From contig FMBT01000424.1 of assembly GCA_900095095.1 (NCBI GenBank), forward strand, positions 58,868 to 122,867: a DNA stretch of 64,000 nt. The letters are read 5' to 3'. Numbering within the stretch: position 1 is the first letter of the stretch; each line of letters begins with the position of its first letter. This document shows, one piece after another, positions 10,756 to 22,893 of this stretch. The stretch is from Fragilariopsis cylindrus CCMP1102 (Eukaryota; Bacillariophyta; Bacillariophyceae; Bacillariales; Bacillariaceae). The notes below the pieces were generated by a model. It saw nothing but the letters and a program-made list of their open reading frames with translations. It had not been told where the DNA came from and ran no database searches. Both the position numbers and the translations under genes were made by a program.

Positions 10756-13492
10756 CTAATTCAGGAATCCCATTTCCTTAAGCTTGTTGCTAAGCTTAGA
10801 AGCCCAGTAGGTATCGATCCGAGGATTAACATAACAGTTGTACTCCCATCCATCCTTATCGTATGTTGCATTTGAATCATCCTCAGGAAAAGGAAAACCA
10901 ATACGACATTGATCAAACCCCTTTGTGTTATTATGACAATTCTTCTTCCAGCCTGCTGTATCTTGCCGAGCAATGGCTTTGCTATGCAGCATAAGACCTT
11001 CGTTTAATTCATTTCCAAATCTAGATAGAGGATCAGGAAAAGCGCGTTTGCGACCAAATTTCTTAACGTATTCGTTTTCCGGCAAATTTGTGGTCTCGGT
11101 AACACTTGAGTAATGAATGAAATGCTGTTTCACATACTCTGGTCTATATATCTGTTTCTCGGCGGGCATGACAGAACCTTTCTGTCCCGGCTTTTGTCTA
11201 TCGCAGTTGTAAGCTTCCATAATTGTAGTGTTTTTCTTTATTGATAGTTCGAAGCATTCTTCATTGAACCTGGAACACAATGTCTGATTATCCAAGACAG
11301 TTGTTTCCTCTGGATCACTAGGAAGTTCGGACATATGTAAGAATGCAAAGGAAGAAAGAGATAAAAAAATTAGATTGTTGTTGTCACGTTACGTTGCAAA
11401 TCGAGATATTCCATACAATGTACAATATACGCCACATCACTATTACCAAGACCATTATGTATAAAAGTATATACAGAGATTTCGTCCCATGAGCAAATGT
11501 TCACACTTACTTGATATGCGTTCTCCGTGGCCAAGCTCGCCATGAGGCAAAGGAGATAATTTTGTTTCCTTCATCGTCAAGTCTGTCTAACAAAGGTAGA
11601 AGACTAGAAAAGTTACCCATCGGTATCAGATATTCGTCTATATCGAATTGACCTATCCAGTTTGTATGAGGACCGAATCGAAGCCGACAAGAGCTCTCTG
11701 CTGCGTATTGCGAGGAACGTTCCCCAGGACTTTTACAAAAAGAAACAAAAATAAAAGTGAGATCCTCAGCTCCAAACAACACACATGGGAACATTGCACA
11801 GTCCATCACTACACGAAAAATAAGTTCTCACCTATCTACATTGTTAGGATTGTTGTTGCAAACTCTGGACGGCCAGTTAATAAGTGTCACATCGTCAGGG
11901 AAAATATCTGCTATAGGCTGTAGTGAGCTCTGGTTCGTAAAGGCGCCCGAGTTATCGTAAATATAGAAATGATCAAAACCAAGAATTTTATTGAAGGTTA
12001 TCCATTCTAACAAACGTCTCTGGCCATCGTTGATAGCATATCGGTTTCCGCGAGTTGTATACCCCGTACTGGCCCATAAACATGAGACTAAATGATGTTT
12101 TTTTTCTAAGGCTTGAGGTTCGTACGTCATAAGAGATGGCTTGCAGACAGGAAAATTTTCCCATCTGCCACTATCATCTATTTCGGGTAATATATGGTTT
12201 CCCCCCCATTCTTTGTGAGGATCAAACGAAGATCGTGACTGTTTTTTCATCGACGCACTATAAAATGGTGACAAAAACTCATCAGGAGGTCCATATCTAG
12301 GAGGTGTTCTGATAGGTATCAAGTCTACAAAGATCGTCGCCCAGTCATCCACTACGGAAGATCCGTTTCGAACCTTCTCTATAAGATGGTCAGGTACAGG
12401 ACATTTAAAGATCAATTGTGAAGTGTGGATGAACCCGTTGTCCCTTCCATTCTCATGGAACATTACAGCTTGTCTTTTACGGACTGCACTCCACTCATAA
12501 TCAATGTTAAAGGTAGAAAAAGTTATATCTCCAGACGGCTTGAAACGGCAAATGAATCTAGTACTGACACTTTCAAGATCAGCCTCTTCATGTGAACAGA
12601 GACGGTATCTTGGCGTTTCCGCTGTTGAGTTGTTCAATTTGACGAGCGGGATGTGTTGAAACAAACTCGATTGCGGAGCAGTGTGGTCTAGAATTGCCTC
12701 TTGGTCGACAGAATTTCCTGTATGGCATCGTCTCTTATTTTGTGCAACGAATTGTATCCACTTTCCATCATTAGTAGGGAACACATCATGTATCCAAGGA
12801 AGAAAAGGGTCTGCGTCTGGATAATTGTCGACAGGCAGCTGCTCCGGAAGTCGACTGCAAGAATTCAGTTTCGGAAATGGTATTCTGATTAAGTCATCTG
12901 CTTTGACGTCCCTTGCCGGTAATGGTTTGGAATTCCATGTCGAGCGGTTAGAGAGCTCGACATAAGCAGTTAGGATTTGATCCTCGGGGATATTATTATG
13001 TTGATGACCAGAAGATGGATTTTGTTCTTCATTTCCTTGAACTAGGATTTCTGCCTCAACACCGTGGCCATGTGGGTTTGGTATAAAGTTTGGACGTTTA
13101 ATCTTTGGTTTATCCCCCTTTATTTCCAGCTTAGTTTCCATTTCTTTTAGCCTTTTCTTCGTCTCGACAATTTGGGCATCGTACGCGTCGTGATGAGATT
13201 TTTTAACTTCGGCCGTGCCGTCCAACTTGTTTTGATTATGTTCGACAGTTCTTCTCTTCACACCAGCACGGAGGTCATTATTGTTTTCTCCCGGAAATTT
13301 GTTATCGACCGAATCTAGTTGATGTACTCGAACAACCACATTCACTACGCTAATAACATATGCTGTAGCGGCGATTGCCAATATTCCAACAATTGTTTTA
13401 TATCGCAATCTAGACTGGTTTAATCCACCGATGACGCCATCATTATTTCTTCTGTCTGTCTGTTTTCGAAATGTGTTTATTCTACTAGTCAT
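10756..13492 (-). CDS. Family 92 glycosyltransferase (GT92/DUF23), copy B
   Basis: Three exons (13492-11832, 11729-11511, 11317-10756) give 813 residues. A membrane segment (TIVGILAIAATAYVISVVNVVV) near residues 33-54 is followed by a charged stem with coiled-coil character (KKRLKEMETKLE). The catalytic core begins near residue 469 (LVSCLWASTGYTTRGN) and has the DxD motif as FDIDEY, plus the same C-terminal IYRPEYV and PDPLSRFG blocks as copy A. Only one intron is at the same place as in copy A. The intron before SPGERSS is unique to B, and those before FDIDEY and after KDT are unique to A. The stem is longer than in A. The substrate is unknown; a Golgi role is inferred. Confidence 0.85.
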
Positions 13493-14097
13493 TTTCCTTG
13501 GAATCCAATTATATTTGGAAGAGAGTGGTTACTGTTACCATTGCAATGACAACATACTATTACAGTATATTTCTAAAAAGAATTACTAGTACAGTACAGG
13601 AGAGCAGAGGTACAGTAAGTACTGAACAGACAGTACACAAATAATCTATTTTGTTGCTCTTCCCCTAAATTAACAAGACCTTCCCCTCCCTTAAATTAAA
13701 AAAGCTTGTTCGAATTTTTTATCGTTTGCCAGGACTGAACGAATCGAATCATGATGGGTGCGCGTTGTGTATTGAACTACTTATTACGACGAAGTACACA
13801 AAAACCCGAAAATTTATCATGTGTTAGCATACAAAACTTTGTCACGTACGGAAGCTAGCTAGTTAGCTTTTAGCTAGAGAAAGCAAATAACCAGAATAGA
13901 TTTTGTAGGAACATAATCAAAACCACAATATCGCCGAATTCTCTAATCGCTAATTTATGAATGAATGCTGAGAACGAATGAATAAATGAATGAAGAATCA
14001 ATCAATCAATCAATCAATCGTCTATCTCGTCAAACACACAAAATAGCTTGTCGCATTGTTTCAAGAGAATCGAACAAAGAAAACAAGAACATCAAGA
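13493..14097. other. Divergent intergenic region (GT92 copy B / importin-alpha copy 1)
   Basis: A short AT-rich spacer with GTACAGTA-type repeats near 13560-13630 and a TCAA tetranucleotide run near 13996-14019. No gene is seen. Confidence 0.55.
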
Positions 14098-16013
14098 ATG
14101 GAAAGCACAGCAAATAATAGTAGTGAGTACTCGTGTATTGAGTCTGTCTGTTTGTTTACTTGTTTATTTGCCTCGACTGCATTACCCTGCCTCTTCGTTT
14201 TTCTACGACCGAGGTTTTTATTTTTTTCGTATTATGCACCTCAGCTTGTGGAATTTCTCCTCACGACAAATAAATGGATTGATTTCGATCTTATCTACCA
14301 CAAATATCGCATCTTTTGTTGGTTTACATTCACAATAGTGAGTCCTTCCCGAAAAACTCAATTTAAACAGACTATAACTGACGAAGGTCGACGGCGACGA
14401 GGCAAAATGACGATGTCAATCCGGAAACAAAAAAAGGAAGTCCTATTGAAGAAGAAGAGGGTAGCAGGGTCACATGGAAATAATAACCGCATTTTCGATT
14501 TAAAGGGCATATTATTATCTCTCGATTCGTCAGAAGACGATATTATCCGTGCAACTCAAGAAATCCGTCGTTTATCCTCGTCAGAAGATAATTTATATAT
14601 TCAAGAAATTCTGAATGATGGAATTATTCTATACTTGTTCGGAACTTGAAGTGTGGTATTTATCAGACTTCTACTGTTATTTACGAGTCAGCATGGGCTT
14701 TGACTAATATTGCGTCTACGAATGCGATGGATGTGGTAATGGCAGGAGCTATCAAAGATCTAGTTGATCTCTTACAGCATAGTGAAGACATTGTGAGGGA
14801 GCAAAGTGCCTGGTGCTTGGGAAACATAGCTGGAGAAGGACCAGACATGAGAGATCAGGTCTTATATGGATCGGCCCTTCGACCACTGTGAGTATCCAAT
14901 ATACTGACTGATTGATCCGTTGGTTCTCTGTTCTCTCGCACTGTATCTCGTTCTTTCCTTCCAACATTTCTAACCGTTTGTTCCTATTAAAATTAAATTG
15001 TTGTGTTGTACAGCCTGTCAGATGTAGAAAATCCATCGAATCTATCACATCTCGGCATGTTGTTTGGACAGTCTCGAACTTGTGTCGAGGTAAGCCTTCT
15101 CCACCTTCTACTTTAACAGTGGAGCTATACTTCCCTTGGTATCGCTCCTTGACCGACCAATCACCGAAGAGATTATAGTTGATGTCCTGTGGGCTTTATC
15201 ATATCTTTCTGATGGTAACGAAGAAAAAATTGAAGAAGTATTCTCATCCGGCGTCACGCCCAAACTTATCAAGCTACTAGAGGACATACTATCAGGTATA
15301 AGAAATTGATTATCCGGATCCTTGGTAACTTTGTGTCAGGAAGCGACATCAAACAGATGGAGTATTGGACTCTGGACTTTTCAGTCTTCTGCAGGGCTTA
15401 TGGGTAGTCAATCAAAAGAGTTCGAAAGGAATCTTGTTGGTTGGTATCAAATATCGCTTGCGGGAATCACGAGCAAATTACGAAACTAGTCAAGAAAAAG
15501 AAAGTTGTGCAAGAACTGGTTGCTAGTGCAATGCACGACCGCTGGGATGTAAGACAGGAGGCACTTTGGGCTCTAGTAAATATTTGCATATGTGGCAATC
15601 CATCCCATGTTCTGTCATTGGTTCAAGCTGATGGACTAGGGCCTTTAGTGATGGTCTTGTCATTAGAGAATGTTGATGTTACACTCTTAATCGGTGCATT
15701 AGATGCAATAAAGAATGTGTTAGAGTTGAACGATCATCATCTGCTTCTATTTGCAGAGCACGATGGGATAGATTATCTCGAGCAGCTACAAGAACATCCA
15801 AGCAATACCGTGTATGAGAAAGTTGTTGCTCTTATTGAAGATTATTTTGGTGTTGCCGAGGAAGAAGATGAGAATCTGGCGCCGGAAAAGAACGAAAATG
15901 GTGGATTTGCTTTTGGCATCTCGGACCAGGCAAAAATTGCTCTCAATGCCTTCCCTAAACAGCAACACCGAGCGTCGGTCTTTGGACGTGTTCCTAGCAA
16001 TCAGCTTCCGTAA
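14098..16013 (+). pseudogene. Importin-alpha copy 1, frame-broken
   Basis: This is a diverged duplicate of the intact importin-alpha gene at 23918. The IBB domain is readable after an intron ending at 14364 (EGRRRRGKM...IRKQKKE), followed by Armadillo-repeat pieces (ESAWALTNIAST, REQSAWCLGNIAGEGPD, VVWTVSNLCRG, ILGNFVSGSD, SNIACGNH, and an acidic C-terminus). The frame is lost at about 14628, again near 15052, in 15140-15180, near 15290-15310, and around 15360-15440. Introns occupy the same places as in the intact copy, so this is a DNA duplication, not a retrocopy. Short tracts are almost identical to the other copy. Frame loss could partly reflect assembly indels, but the number and spread favour decay. 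Confidence 0.75.
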
Positions 16014-16178
16014 TGATAACGCGGTGATACTCTAGCTGTAATAGGTGTAGGACCTAGTACATTGATCAGCATACCCTTTAATAATAAGATCAATTCAATA
16101 GACAACATAGTAGTAATGATTTATTACCTTATTGAAATCGTAAATAACGTTATAAACTATCCTTCTGTCGTATATCTC

Positions 16179-17583
16179 TTACTTTTTTTTATAGTATGCT
16201 CTCATAAAAATTATAAGGAAATTCAGAATAAAAAAAGTTTTGACAATGAGAGGACGGTTGCCTTTCTTAATTGAATATAGTTTTGTCAATTCTTCTTGTC
16301 CCGCGGAAACATCGACCAAAGCACATTCGACATCATCTTCAATCTTTTCTAGTGTCTCTCCCTGTTGTACTATCAATGTTGACATCTTACTAAACAGCGT
16401 CGTAACTTCACTTAATGTAGATTCTGCCTGTCTTGCTTCGTTCAATCTTTGTTGAGTTTGCCGTTTTCGTTCCCTCATTTGTATTTGACTATGAACCTTT
16501 TCTTCCTCTTCTTGTTCCTGAACAGGTATGTTATTAGACGATACATTATTATTTTCTCCTCCTCCTCCTTTGCGCTGACGCATACCACCACTGTGACCAT
16601 AGCCTACGCTTGTACTGATACCACCGCCATAGCCACCATATCCAGAGGAAGCGGCACTGTAAGCTGCAGGGTTCTTCCCTCTGTAGTATGTAGAAGAAGA
16701 GCCGTTTGATAATACTGGTTGTGATTCCCCGTAATTATGTTGTTGCTGTTGTTGTTGTTGTTGTTGTTGTTGTCTGTTATTAGCATAAGTTCCATTCCTA
16801 TTATTCCCGTTTCCGTTTCTCGTTATCGTAGTTCGCTTTTGTGGTGTAGCTGTAAATAATGGACTGTCAAATAAAGGTGTTGCAGCAGCCGAAGCAGATG
16901 CAGCTGCCGAAGCTGTTACGCCTTTTGTACCTCCTTTATTGTTCGTGTTGTTTTGTTTTTACTATTACTATTATTACCGCCGCTGCTACTTTCTACAAGT
17001 TTACGTCGTTTTTGTGCTTGTTCTGCCAATATTTCTCCACGTAACTTCAAACAATCTTGTAATGACTTTGAATGGTGAGTAGCTACTCGTTGGAACCACT
17101 GAACAACGAGTTCCCAATGTCTTTGCTCTTGCTTCCGACGTCGGATCTTAATAACTTGTTCACAAAAACTCGTTAATTCTTTCATATCCTGTTCAAGTTG
17201 ATTAACAAGTGTCGAAATTTCTTGTGTCGGATCATTAGTGTGTCCACGTCTACGTACTAAAATTTGTAGTTTCTTTGTTCCGTATTCCATTGCTCTTAAC
17301 AGCGTCAAACCATCTTCTAGAATTTCAAGAGAGACAGGAGGGGGTCCGGTTATCAAAGCCAGTTGAAGATTTGGTTTATTTACTGGTGGTGGCGGCGGTA
17401 CATGAGAACCAGGATTACGTTCTTTTTGTTGTTGCAGTTGTTGCTGTTGTTGCTGCTGCTGACGTTGAATAAGTAACTTCCATGACGTTTTGGCACACGA
17501 AAGTAGCTCATTTGAACGAGAAACCGAGTGGTTGAAACTGTTACCGCCGCTGTATGAGCTGTGGGGATGTCGGAAGCTTCCAT
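16179..17583 (-). CDS. STX5: Syntaxin-5/SED5-type Qa-SNARE
   Basis: The C-terminal part (ATG-containing frame from 16583) carries a complete SNARE motif, roughly AESTLSEVTTLFSKMSTLIV through SAGQEEL, with the central zero-layer Gln in LIVQQGE. It ends in a membrane anchor (LIVKTFFILNFLIIFM). Upstream are a poly-Gln tract, a TPLFDSP segment and a three-helix Habc region (ISTLVNQLEQDMKELTSFCEQ to LKLRGEILAEQAQ), plus an N-terminal SRSNELLSCAK segment resembling the conserved syntaxin-5 N-peptide. The role is ER-Golgi and intra-Golgi fusion. The frame changes once near 16950. A mini-intron of 29, 38 or 44 bases (GT...AAAG) would restore it; otherwise it is an indel. The start codon is unresolved: the N-peptide frame meets a stop just before 17583. 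Confidence 0.75.
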
Positions 17584-18421
17584 ATTATGTATGGTACAAT
17601 GTCTACTGCAATAGATAGATAGATAGATGTAGTAATTAGGACATATATTTACTGTTGATACCCGCCAATCGATTGAAAGAAGAAACTGTTACAAGTCTTT
17701 AGTCGCTACAGTATTGTGTCTGCTATCAACTCCTTTTGTTGTATGTCGATATATAATATATTGTGCAGACATATTTTTTACTTTATCTAAAAAATGTAGG
17801 CGTTGTAATAAATACTATTATTACGCGTGCGGTGTTTTCTACTAACAAAATCAGAGGTTGATTTAACTACTTATTCATACAAGTACATATAATAGAATAT
17901 GTGATATCTTTAGATTGTCTACCCCTATACAATATTGAAAGTACACAATTTACCACCAATCATTTTATTTGCTACACAGTTCTTTAATGAAATTACAGGA
18001 TGTTATTATTGTTATTAGATAATAATATGAGTTGTTATTTTCTGAATCTGTGAAAAGTGTCTTGTGTCGTATTAGCTGAGCAGATGACACTTGGAGGAGC
18101 ATATATTACGAACCACTAATAGTCACATTTTCCACAACTTTCTAGAAGTTTGACATCACTTAAATGAAGAAGTTGATAACAAATAAAAGGGTAGCCAAAG
18201 TGACTGTTAATAATTAGAAGTCAGCTGTCACCAATTGTTGGTGCTTTTTACTATAATATAGTATCAAACATTCTAAAAGCACAGGATATGGTTCATCATA
18301 TCTAGAAGAAAACAGGGCCTTCTCCTCTGGAGCTGACAAATTCAAGTAGTTTTTATGGTTGCTGAATCCTAGGTAACTATCAAGAGTATCAGAAAAAATG
18401 ATTCACAACTTATACTATTGA

Positions 18422-18452
<31 letters not shown>

Positions 18453-19289
18453 ATGGCAATTTAAAAAAGATTGGATCTGATGATCATTATTACTGTCATT
18501 ATTGTTGGATGACTTTAGTTAGACATCTAATAAGAATCTTGACCAAATACAGAAATTGTCATCATTATCAGATCTCAGTTATTGCATCATCAGGATTTAT
18601 TGTGGTACTCAAAAATACAGCATGCTACAATGTGTATATAAAAGTAAGTTGGTGAGGCCAAGAATAATGTACCATGTTCCATGCATCTACTGACATTATC
18701 ATAATTTGTCTGTGCTGATATAAAATAGCTGTATATGATGGATCAATGTCCAAATTTTCTATATTGCTCCAAAGATACATTATCTATCCAAAGTCCTTTT
18801 TCTCTATCCCCCCAACAATTTGCATTGCATCTACCTTTTTTTTCTCATCTACGCAACTGTACAACATTCGTAAGATTCCAAAAGATTGTTTCCCTGAACA
18901 TTTGTAGAATTCAAACTGTACTTGTACTACTATGATACAGGCAATTCAGAACGGCGCAAATGTTTATACTGGTATTACTAATACTCCTTGCTATTACAAC
19001 CATCGAAAGGACGAGAATAGAAATAGATCGAAGATAAAACAATCTAATATATGCAGAAAGTCGCTTTTCTTTTCTTTTTAAACTTTATGTTATATATGCT
19101 ATTGTTACAGAGTAAACTGGGAGATATTTATTTCTTTTATTCGTTGATGATGATCCTATCCTGACGACGACGCGACGGCGACGATAGAAAAATAATTGCA
19201 TCAACAACCATTCGTATAATGTATGAATTGATCGTCGAATGCTTTTTCCTATTTGCTCATCGTTGTTATCCATGATTTTATGTTTATAT
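17584..19289. other. Intergenic region
   Basis: No gene is supported in about 1.7 kb. It has an ATAG tetranucleotide run at 17611-17628 and a CTG trinucleotide run at 18424-18452; the rest is AT-rich. Confidence 0.6.
18424..18452. repeat. (CTG)n microsatellite
   Basis: An uninterrupted run of nearly ten CTG units lies in non-coding DNA. Confidence 0.95.
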
Positions 19290-20495
19290 TTATGCATCGT
19301 CGAGAGCAGCAACACCAGGAAGAATCTTACCTTCTAAAAGTTCAAGGGAGGCGCCGCCTCCAGTGGAGATGTGACTCATATCTCCTGCACGTCCAGACTG
19401 TATAGTTGCAGCAACAGAGTCGCCACCACCGATGATTGTAATGGCACCATTCTCCTTTGTGATATCGCCCAATATATTGATCAAGTCGAAGGTCCCCTTT
19501 GCAAACTTTTCGATTTCGAAAACTCCCATTGGACCATTCATGATAACAGTCTTTGCGGTAGAGAGAACATCCTTCTGTTCTTTTGTGGTATTAGGACCAT
19601 TATCAAGTCCCATCCATCCATCAGGGATGTCGTCACCCTTAACAATCTTGGTGTTAGCATCAGCGGAGAAAGCATCAGCAACTACAATATCACAAGGAAG
19701 AAGGACGGTCTTGCCAAGATTTTCTGCCTTAGCCAGTACTTCCTTGGCAGTATCAACGAAGTCGTCTTCGACCAAGGAAGTGCCAACACCAAATCCCTTG
19801 GCCTTCAAAAATGTGAATACCATTCCACCTCCAATAATAACAGTATCGCACCTGTCCAAAAGAGCTTCCAAGACGGTGATCTTGGTAGAAACTTTAGAGC
19901 CACCAACGATTGCAACCATAGGCTTTTCCCCGTTGGAAACAGCTCCATCAAGGTATTCAAGTTCTTTGGCTAAAAGAAGTCCAGAAACACATGGACTTAG
20001 AAATTTCGTCACACCCTCGGTGCTTGCATGAGCCCTATGTGCGGTACCGAATGCATCGTTGACGAAGAAATCAAAGGGTTTAGAAAGTTTTTCGACGAAT
20101 TCTGGTTCGTTCTTTGTTTCTTCCTTATAAAAGCGGGTATTTTCAAGCATAATGACGTCGCCTTCGTTTGCATCTGCAATTATCTTGGCAACTTCATCTC
20201 CGATACAGTCGGGAGCAAGGGTGACCTTTTGTCCAAGGAAATCAGACATACGTGTTGCGCATGGGGCTAGAGAAAGCGTCTCATCTTTACCCTTGGGACG
20301 TCCTAAATGAGAGCAGACGGTTACAATAGCTCCTTTTCGCTTCAAGTATTCAATAGTAGGCATACTGGACTTAATACGCGTATCGTCTGTGATTGTCTTT
20401 CCATCGAGGGGAACATTGAGATCGCATCGAACCAACACTTTCTTTCCCTTGATTTCATCGTCAAGCAAATCTTCGATTGACTTTTTGGCAGACAT
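19290..20495 (-). CDS. PGK: Phosphoglycerate kinase (cytosolic form)
   Basis: This intronless gene encodes 401 residues, close to the usual family length. Signature blocks are in order: [13 protein letters not shown] near the N-terminus, [20 protein letters not shown], the hinge and nucleotide region [17 protein letters not shown], and the C-terminal GGGDSVAA and [13 protein letters not shown]. It catalyses ATP formation from 1,3-bisphosphoglycerate in glycolysis, or the reverse. I chose the ATG at 20495 because the conserved enzyme starts there. The frame stays open farther upstream only through CT- and CAAA-type microsatellites, and it has no signal peptide plus ASAFAP motif. It is therefore not the plastid isoform. 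Confidence 0.93.
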   Translation of the reverse strand: MSAKKSIEDLLDDEIKGKKVLVRCDLNVPLDGKTITDDTRIKSSMPTIEYLKRKGAIVTVCSHLGRPKGKDETLSLAPCATRMSDFLGQKVTLAPDCIGDEVAKIIADANEGDVIMLENTRFYKEETKNEPEFVEKLSKPFDFFVNDAFGTAHRAHASTEGVTKFLSPCVSGLLLAKELEYLDGAVSNGEKPMVAIVGGSKVSTKITVLEALLDRCDTVIIGGGMVFTFLKAKGFGVGTSLVEDDFVDTAKEVLAKAENLGKTVLLPCDIVVADAFSADANTKIVKGDDIPDGWMGLDNGPNTTKEQKDVLSTAKTVIMNGPMGVFEIEKFAKGTFDLINILGDITKENGAITIIGGGDSVAATIQSGRAGDMSHISTGGGASLELLEGKILPGVAALDDA

Positions 20496-20610
20496 GGTTG
20501 AAGAAGATGAGGAAGGGGAGCGAAGAGTAAGTGTTCTATTAGGCGTATTACGAATGTAGTATTTTGTTTGTTTTTGTTTTTGTTTTTGTTTTTGTCTTTG
20601 TCTTTGTTTT

Positions 20611-20636
20611 TGTTTGTTTGTTTGTTTGTTTGTTTG

Positions 20637-20670
<34 letters not shown>
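20611..20670. repeat. (GTTT)n followed by (AG)15 upstream of PGK
   Basis: A tetranucleotide run at 20611-20640 joins directly to 30 bases of AG at 20641-20670. This lies in the probable 5' leader or promoter of PGK and keeps a frame open by chance. Confidence 0.95.
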
Positions 20671-20675
<5 letters not shown>

Positions 20676-20865
20676 AATGAGGCCTAACCGGAGTCCTTTT
20701 TTTTCAGGGCAAGTTAGTGTTCGCGTTCTAGCTGACGCCAAACAAGAAGTTCAAAATGTGATATTGACATGCAAGTTGAAAGTACGTACAGTACCGAACA
20801 ACGAATATCTAGATATGAAATTACAAAAGGTATCCTTTCATGATCATAATATGTTATTTGAAGTA

Positions 20866-21059
20866 CTTCCTCCGTGCAACGCTTGATTCGCACGCGCTAT
20901 CGCGAGGAATTATTACATCATAAAAGCGCGTTGAACCCATAAAATCTACCAACAAAATGCGAAATGTACGCTGATTTTAAGGGTTGACGCGCTTTTGTCG
21001 TGTAATAATTCCTTACGATAATCAGTAGCGCGTGCGAATCAAGCGTTGCACGGAGGAAG
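20866..21059. mobile_element. 194-bp MITE with long terminal inverted repeats and TA duplication
   Basis: The first 34 bases from 20866 (starting CTTCCTCCGTGCAACGCTTG) are the exact inverse complement of the last 34 ending at 21059. Similarity continues with a few differences for about 75 bases per arm, so the whole element can fold into one hairpin. TA flanks both ends (20864-20865 and 21060-21061), the signature of Tc1/mariner-type insertion. It has no coding capacity. Confidence 0.8.
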
Positions 21060-21290
21060 TACGATCGCACGAGAACTTCCCCGCGTCTCTGAAGAACTTA
21101 TAAATAATGATTTAACATAAAAGCCTAAAGAACAGTAACATCAATCAAAACTACAATAGCCCTAGTTCAACAACATGGTTGGACCTCTACTCTCCCATCT
21201 CTAATACTACTGGCACTATTTTGACTACAGTGGACAGCATCTCAGCACAGTAATTTCATTTAACTCAAGGATTTATATAAGTATATGGTT

Positions 21291-21370
21291 GCAACTTTGC
21301 TTTCAGCTTCTCATAACTTAGCATATCTGCAACTTTGCTTTCAGCTTCTCATAACTAATTTAGCATATCC
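21291..21370. repeat. Two-copy tandem repeat, unit about 40 bp
   Basis: The unit beginning GCAACTTTGCTTTCAGCTTC occurs at 21291 and again at 21329, with a small insertion in the second copy. Confidence 0.9.
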
Positions 21371-22893
21371 ATATATTGTCCGTGCCATCAAAAAGCTAGT
21401 TTCAACATCTGAGTTTATAGGATGTGGTGGTAATTAGAAATGATGTACATCTGTTGTTAATAGTATTGTCTTCAGTATCTTTGTCAGCTGCATCTAATCT
21501 GTCTAGCTCTGATGTGCTTGCTGCTTGCTGCCAATATAGAAAACAACAACAACTAACTACCCTAGTATCAATATCTTCAGTAAAAGCTTAGATTCTTTCA
21601 ATGGAAACACATTCTTGTTAACTTGTACATAGGGCATTATGACCGTAAAAGTAAATGCTTGATAGTTGTGACCAGTTGAAGTCAAAGCACAAAGTGCAAA
21701 CTCCAAACCGCTAATACAAATACCGTATTAGACGAAGTGATGCTATAAATACCGTTGAATACGAAGTTACCGTTTACCGCGATACCAAAAGACAACAAAC
21801 AACCAAGATTAAGAGAAACGCTCTATCTTTATGTTTCATTGTTGATGAACTGTAATAACCATAGACTTAATAAACAAGTGTGTTAATGATAACCCTTTGC
21901 ATTCAAACTGATTGAGATATTGCTTTAGCAGTATCAATAGATATATCTACACACGAATCACACCAATTGGAAGATTAGGTCTGTATTCTAAAGGGTGAGT
22001 AGCCTGGTAGAACAACCGCAGCAGTCTATCTAGGGAAGTGAGTAGCAACCCTTACAACTTTGATAACAAGATCTATATAGCATCTGTTCCACCCATTGTT
22101 TATGAAACTTATCAATTTTTCAGTATCACCCAATTGTTTTAGGTTATTATATTATTCCCTTGCCTTCAGTAACATTTTTTGTTCTATCTTTTGATAGCAG
22201 TGTGTCATATTTGATACTTTGACTGATGATACTTACTGTGAATGATACTTTTAATAGCTCTATTAAAATATTTGAAGGGTGTTTTATATTATGGCACTTC
22301 TTGCTAACCAACTCCGTAAGGAAGTTCTTTGACCTATCATACTTTTTTGATTGACTGGAATGGGAAGATTGGTATTATGACGAGACAAAGATCAAGGCAA
22401 TGATGACCCATAAATAATGACAAGACAAATATAAACTTAATTTTTCCGTTTATAATGCTAGCTAGCTACATTTTTTCCATGGCACTCTATTGACAACGGT
22501 AACGATGTATAATGATGATCTTATTGTTGTCATCAACGCAACATTGGTCGTGATTACCTTATCCTGATATTATTATTTTATCTCTATTAGTATAGCAAAC
22601 ATTCTTCTATCAAGCTATCAAGCTATCTATAGTTGCGTTCCGTAGATTCGTCCGGGGTCAAGTTGCACATTAAATAGTAGCAAATTCTTCATTCACTTCT
22701 CTCGAGCCTTTAACCAAACGCCCACGGTTGTTTCGACACAATTTACAGAGGTATCATCCAATAATACGACGAAGTCGTTCAAGATGTCCTCTTGACGCAG
22801 CAAATATCCAAATTGAATCATCAGTATCAGTTTCTTTCTTATTTTACTATCGATTTAGATTGAATAAATACAGTATACTGCATATTCTTTTGT

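Larger units (their letters stand above)
20496..22893. other. Intergenic region with microsatellites, a MITE and a short direct repeat
   Basis: No protein gene is supported. It holds the presumed PGK 5' UTR/promoter with microsatellites (20611-20670), a MITE at 20866-21059, a two-copy 40-bp repeat at 21291-21370, and otherwise AT-rich sequence. Confidence 0.6.

Noticed and set aside
19371-20031. Two plus-strand frames of about 200 residues
   Set aside because: Antisense shadows of the PGK gene, whose codon structure is clearly on the minus strand.
20496-20741. N-terminal extension of phosphoglycerate kinase
   Set aside because: The extra frame is built from CT and CAAA repeats and lacks a signal peptide with ASAFAP; the conserved start is at 20495.
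20614-20886. Plus-strand open frame of 90 residues
   Set aside because: It starts in a microsatellite and ends inside the MITE; no domain is seen.
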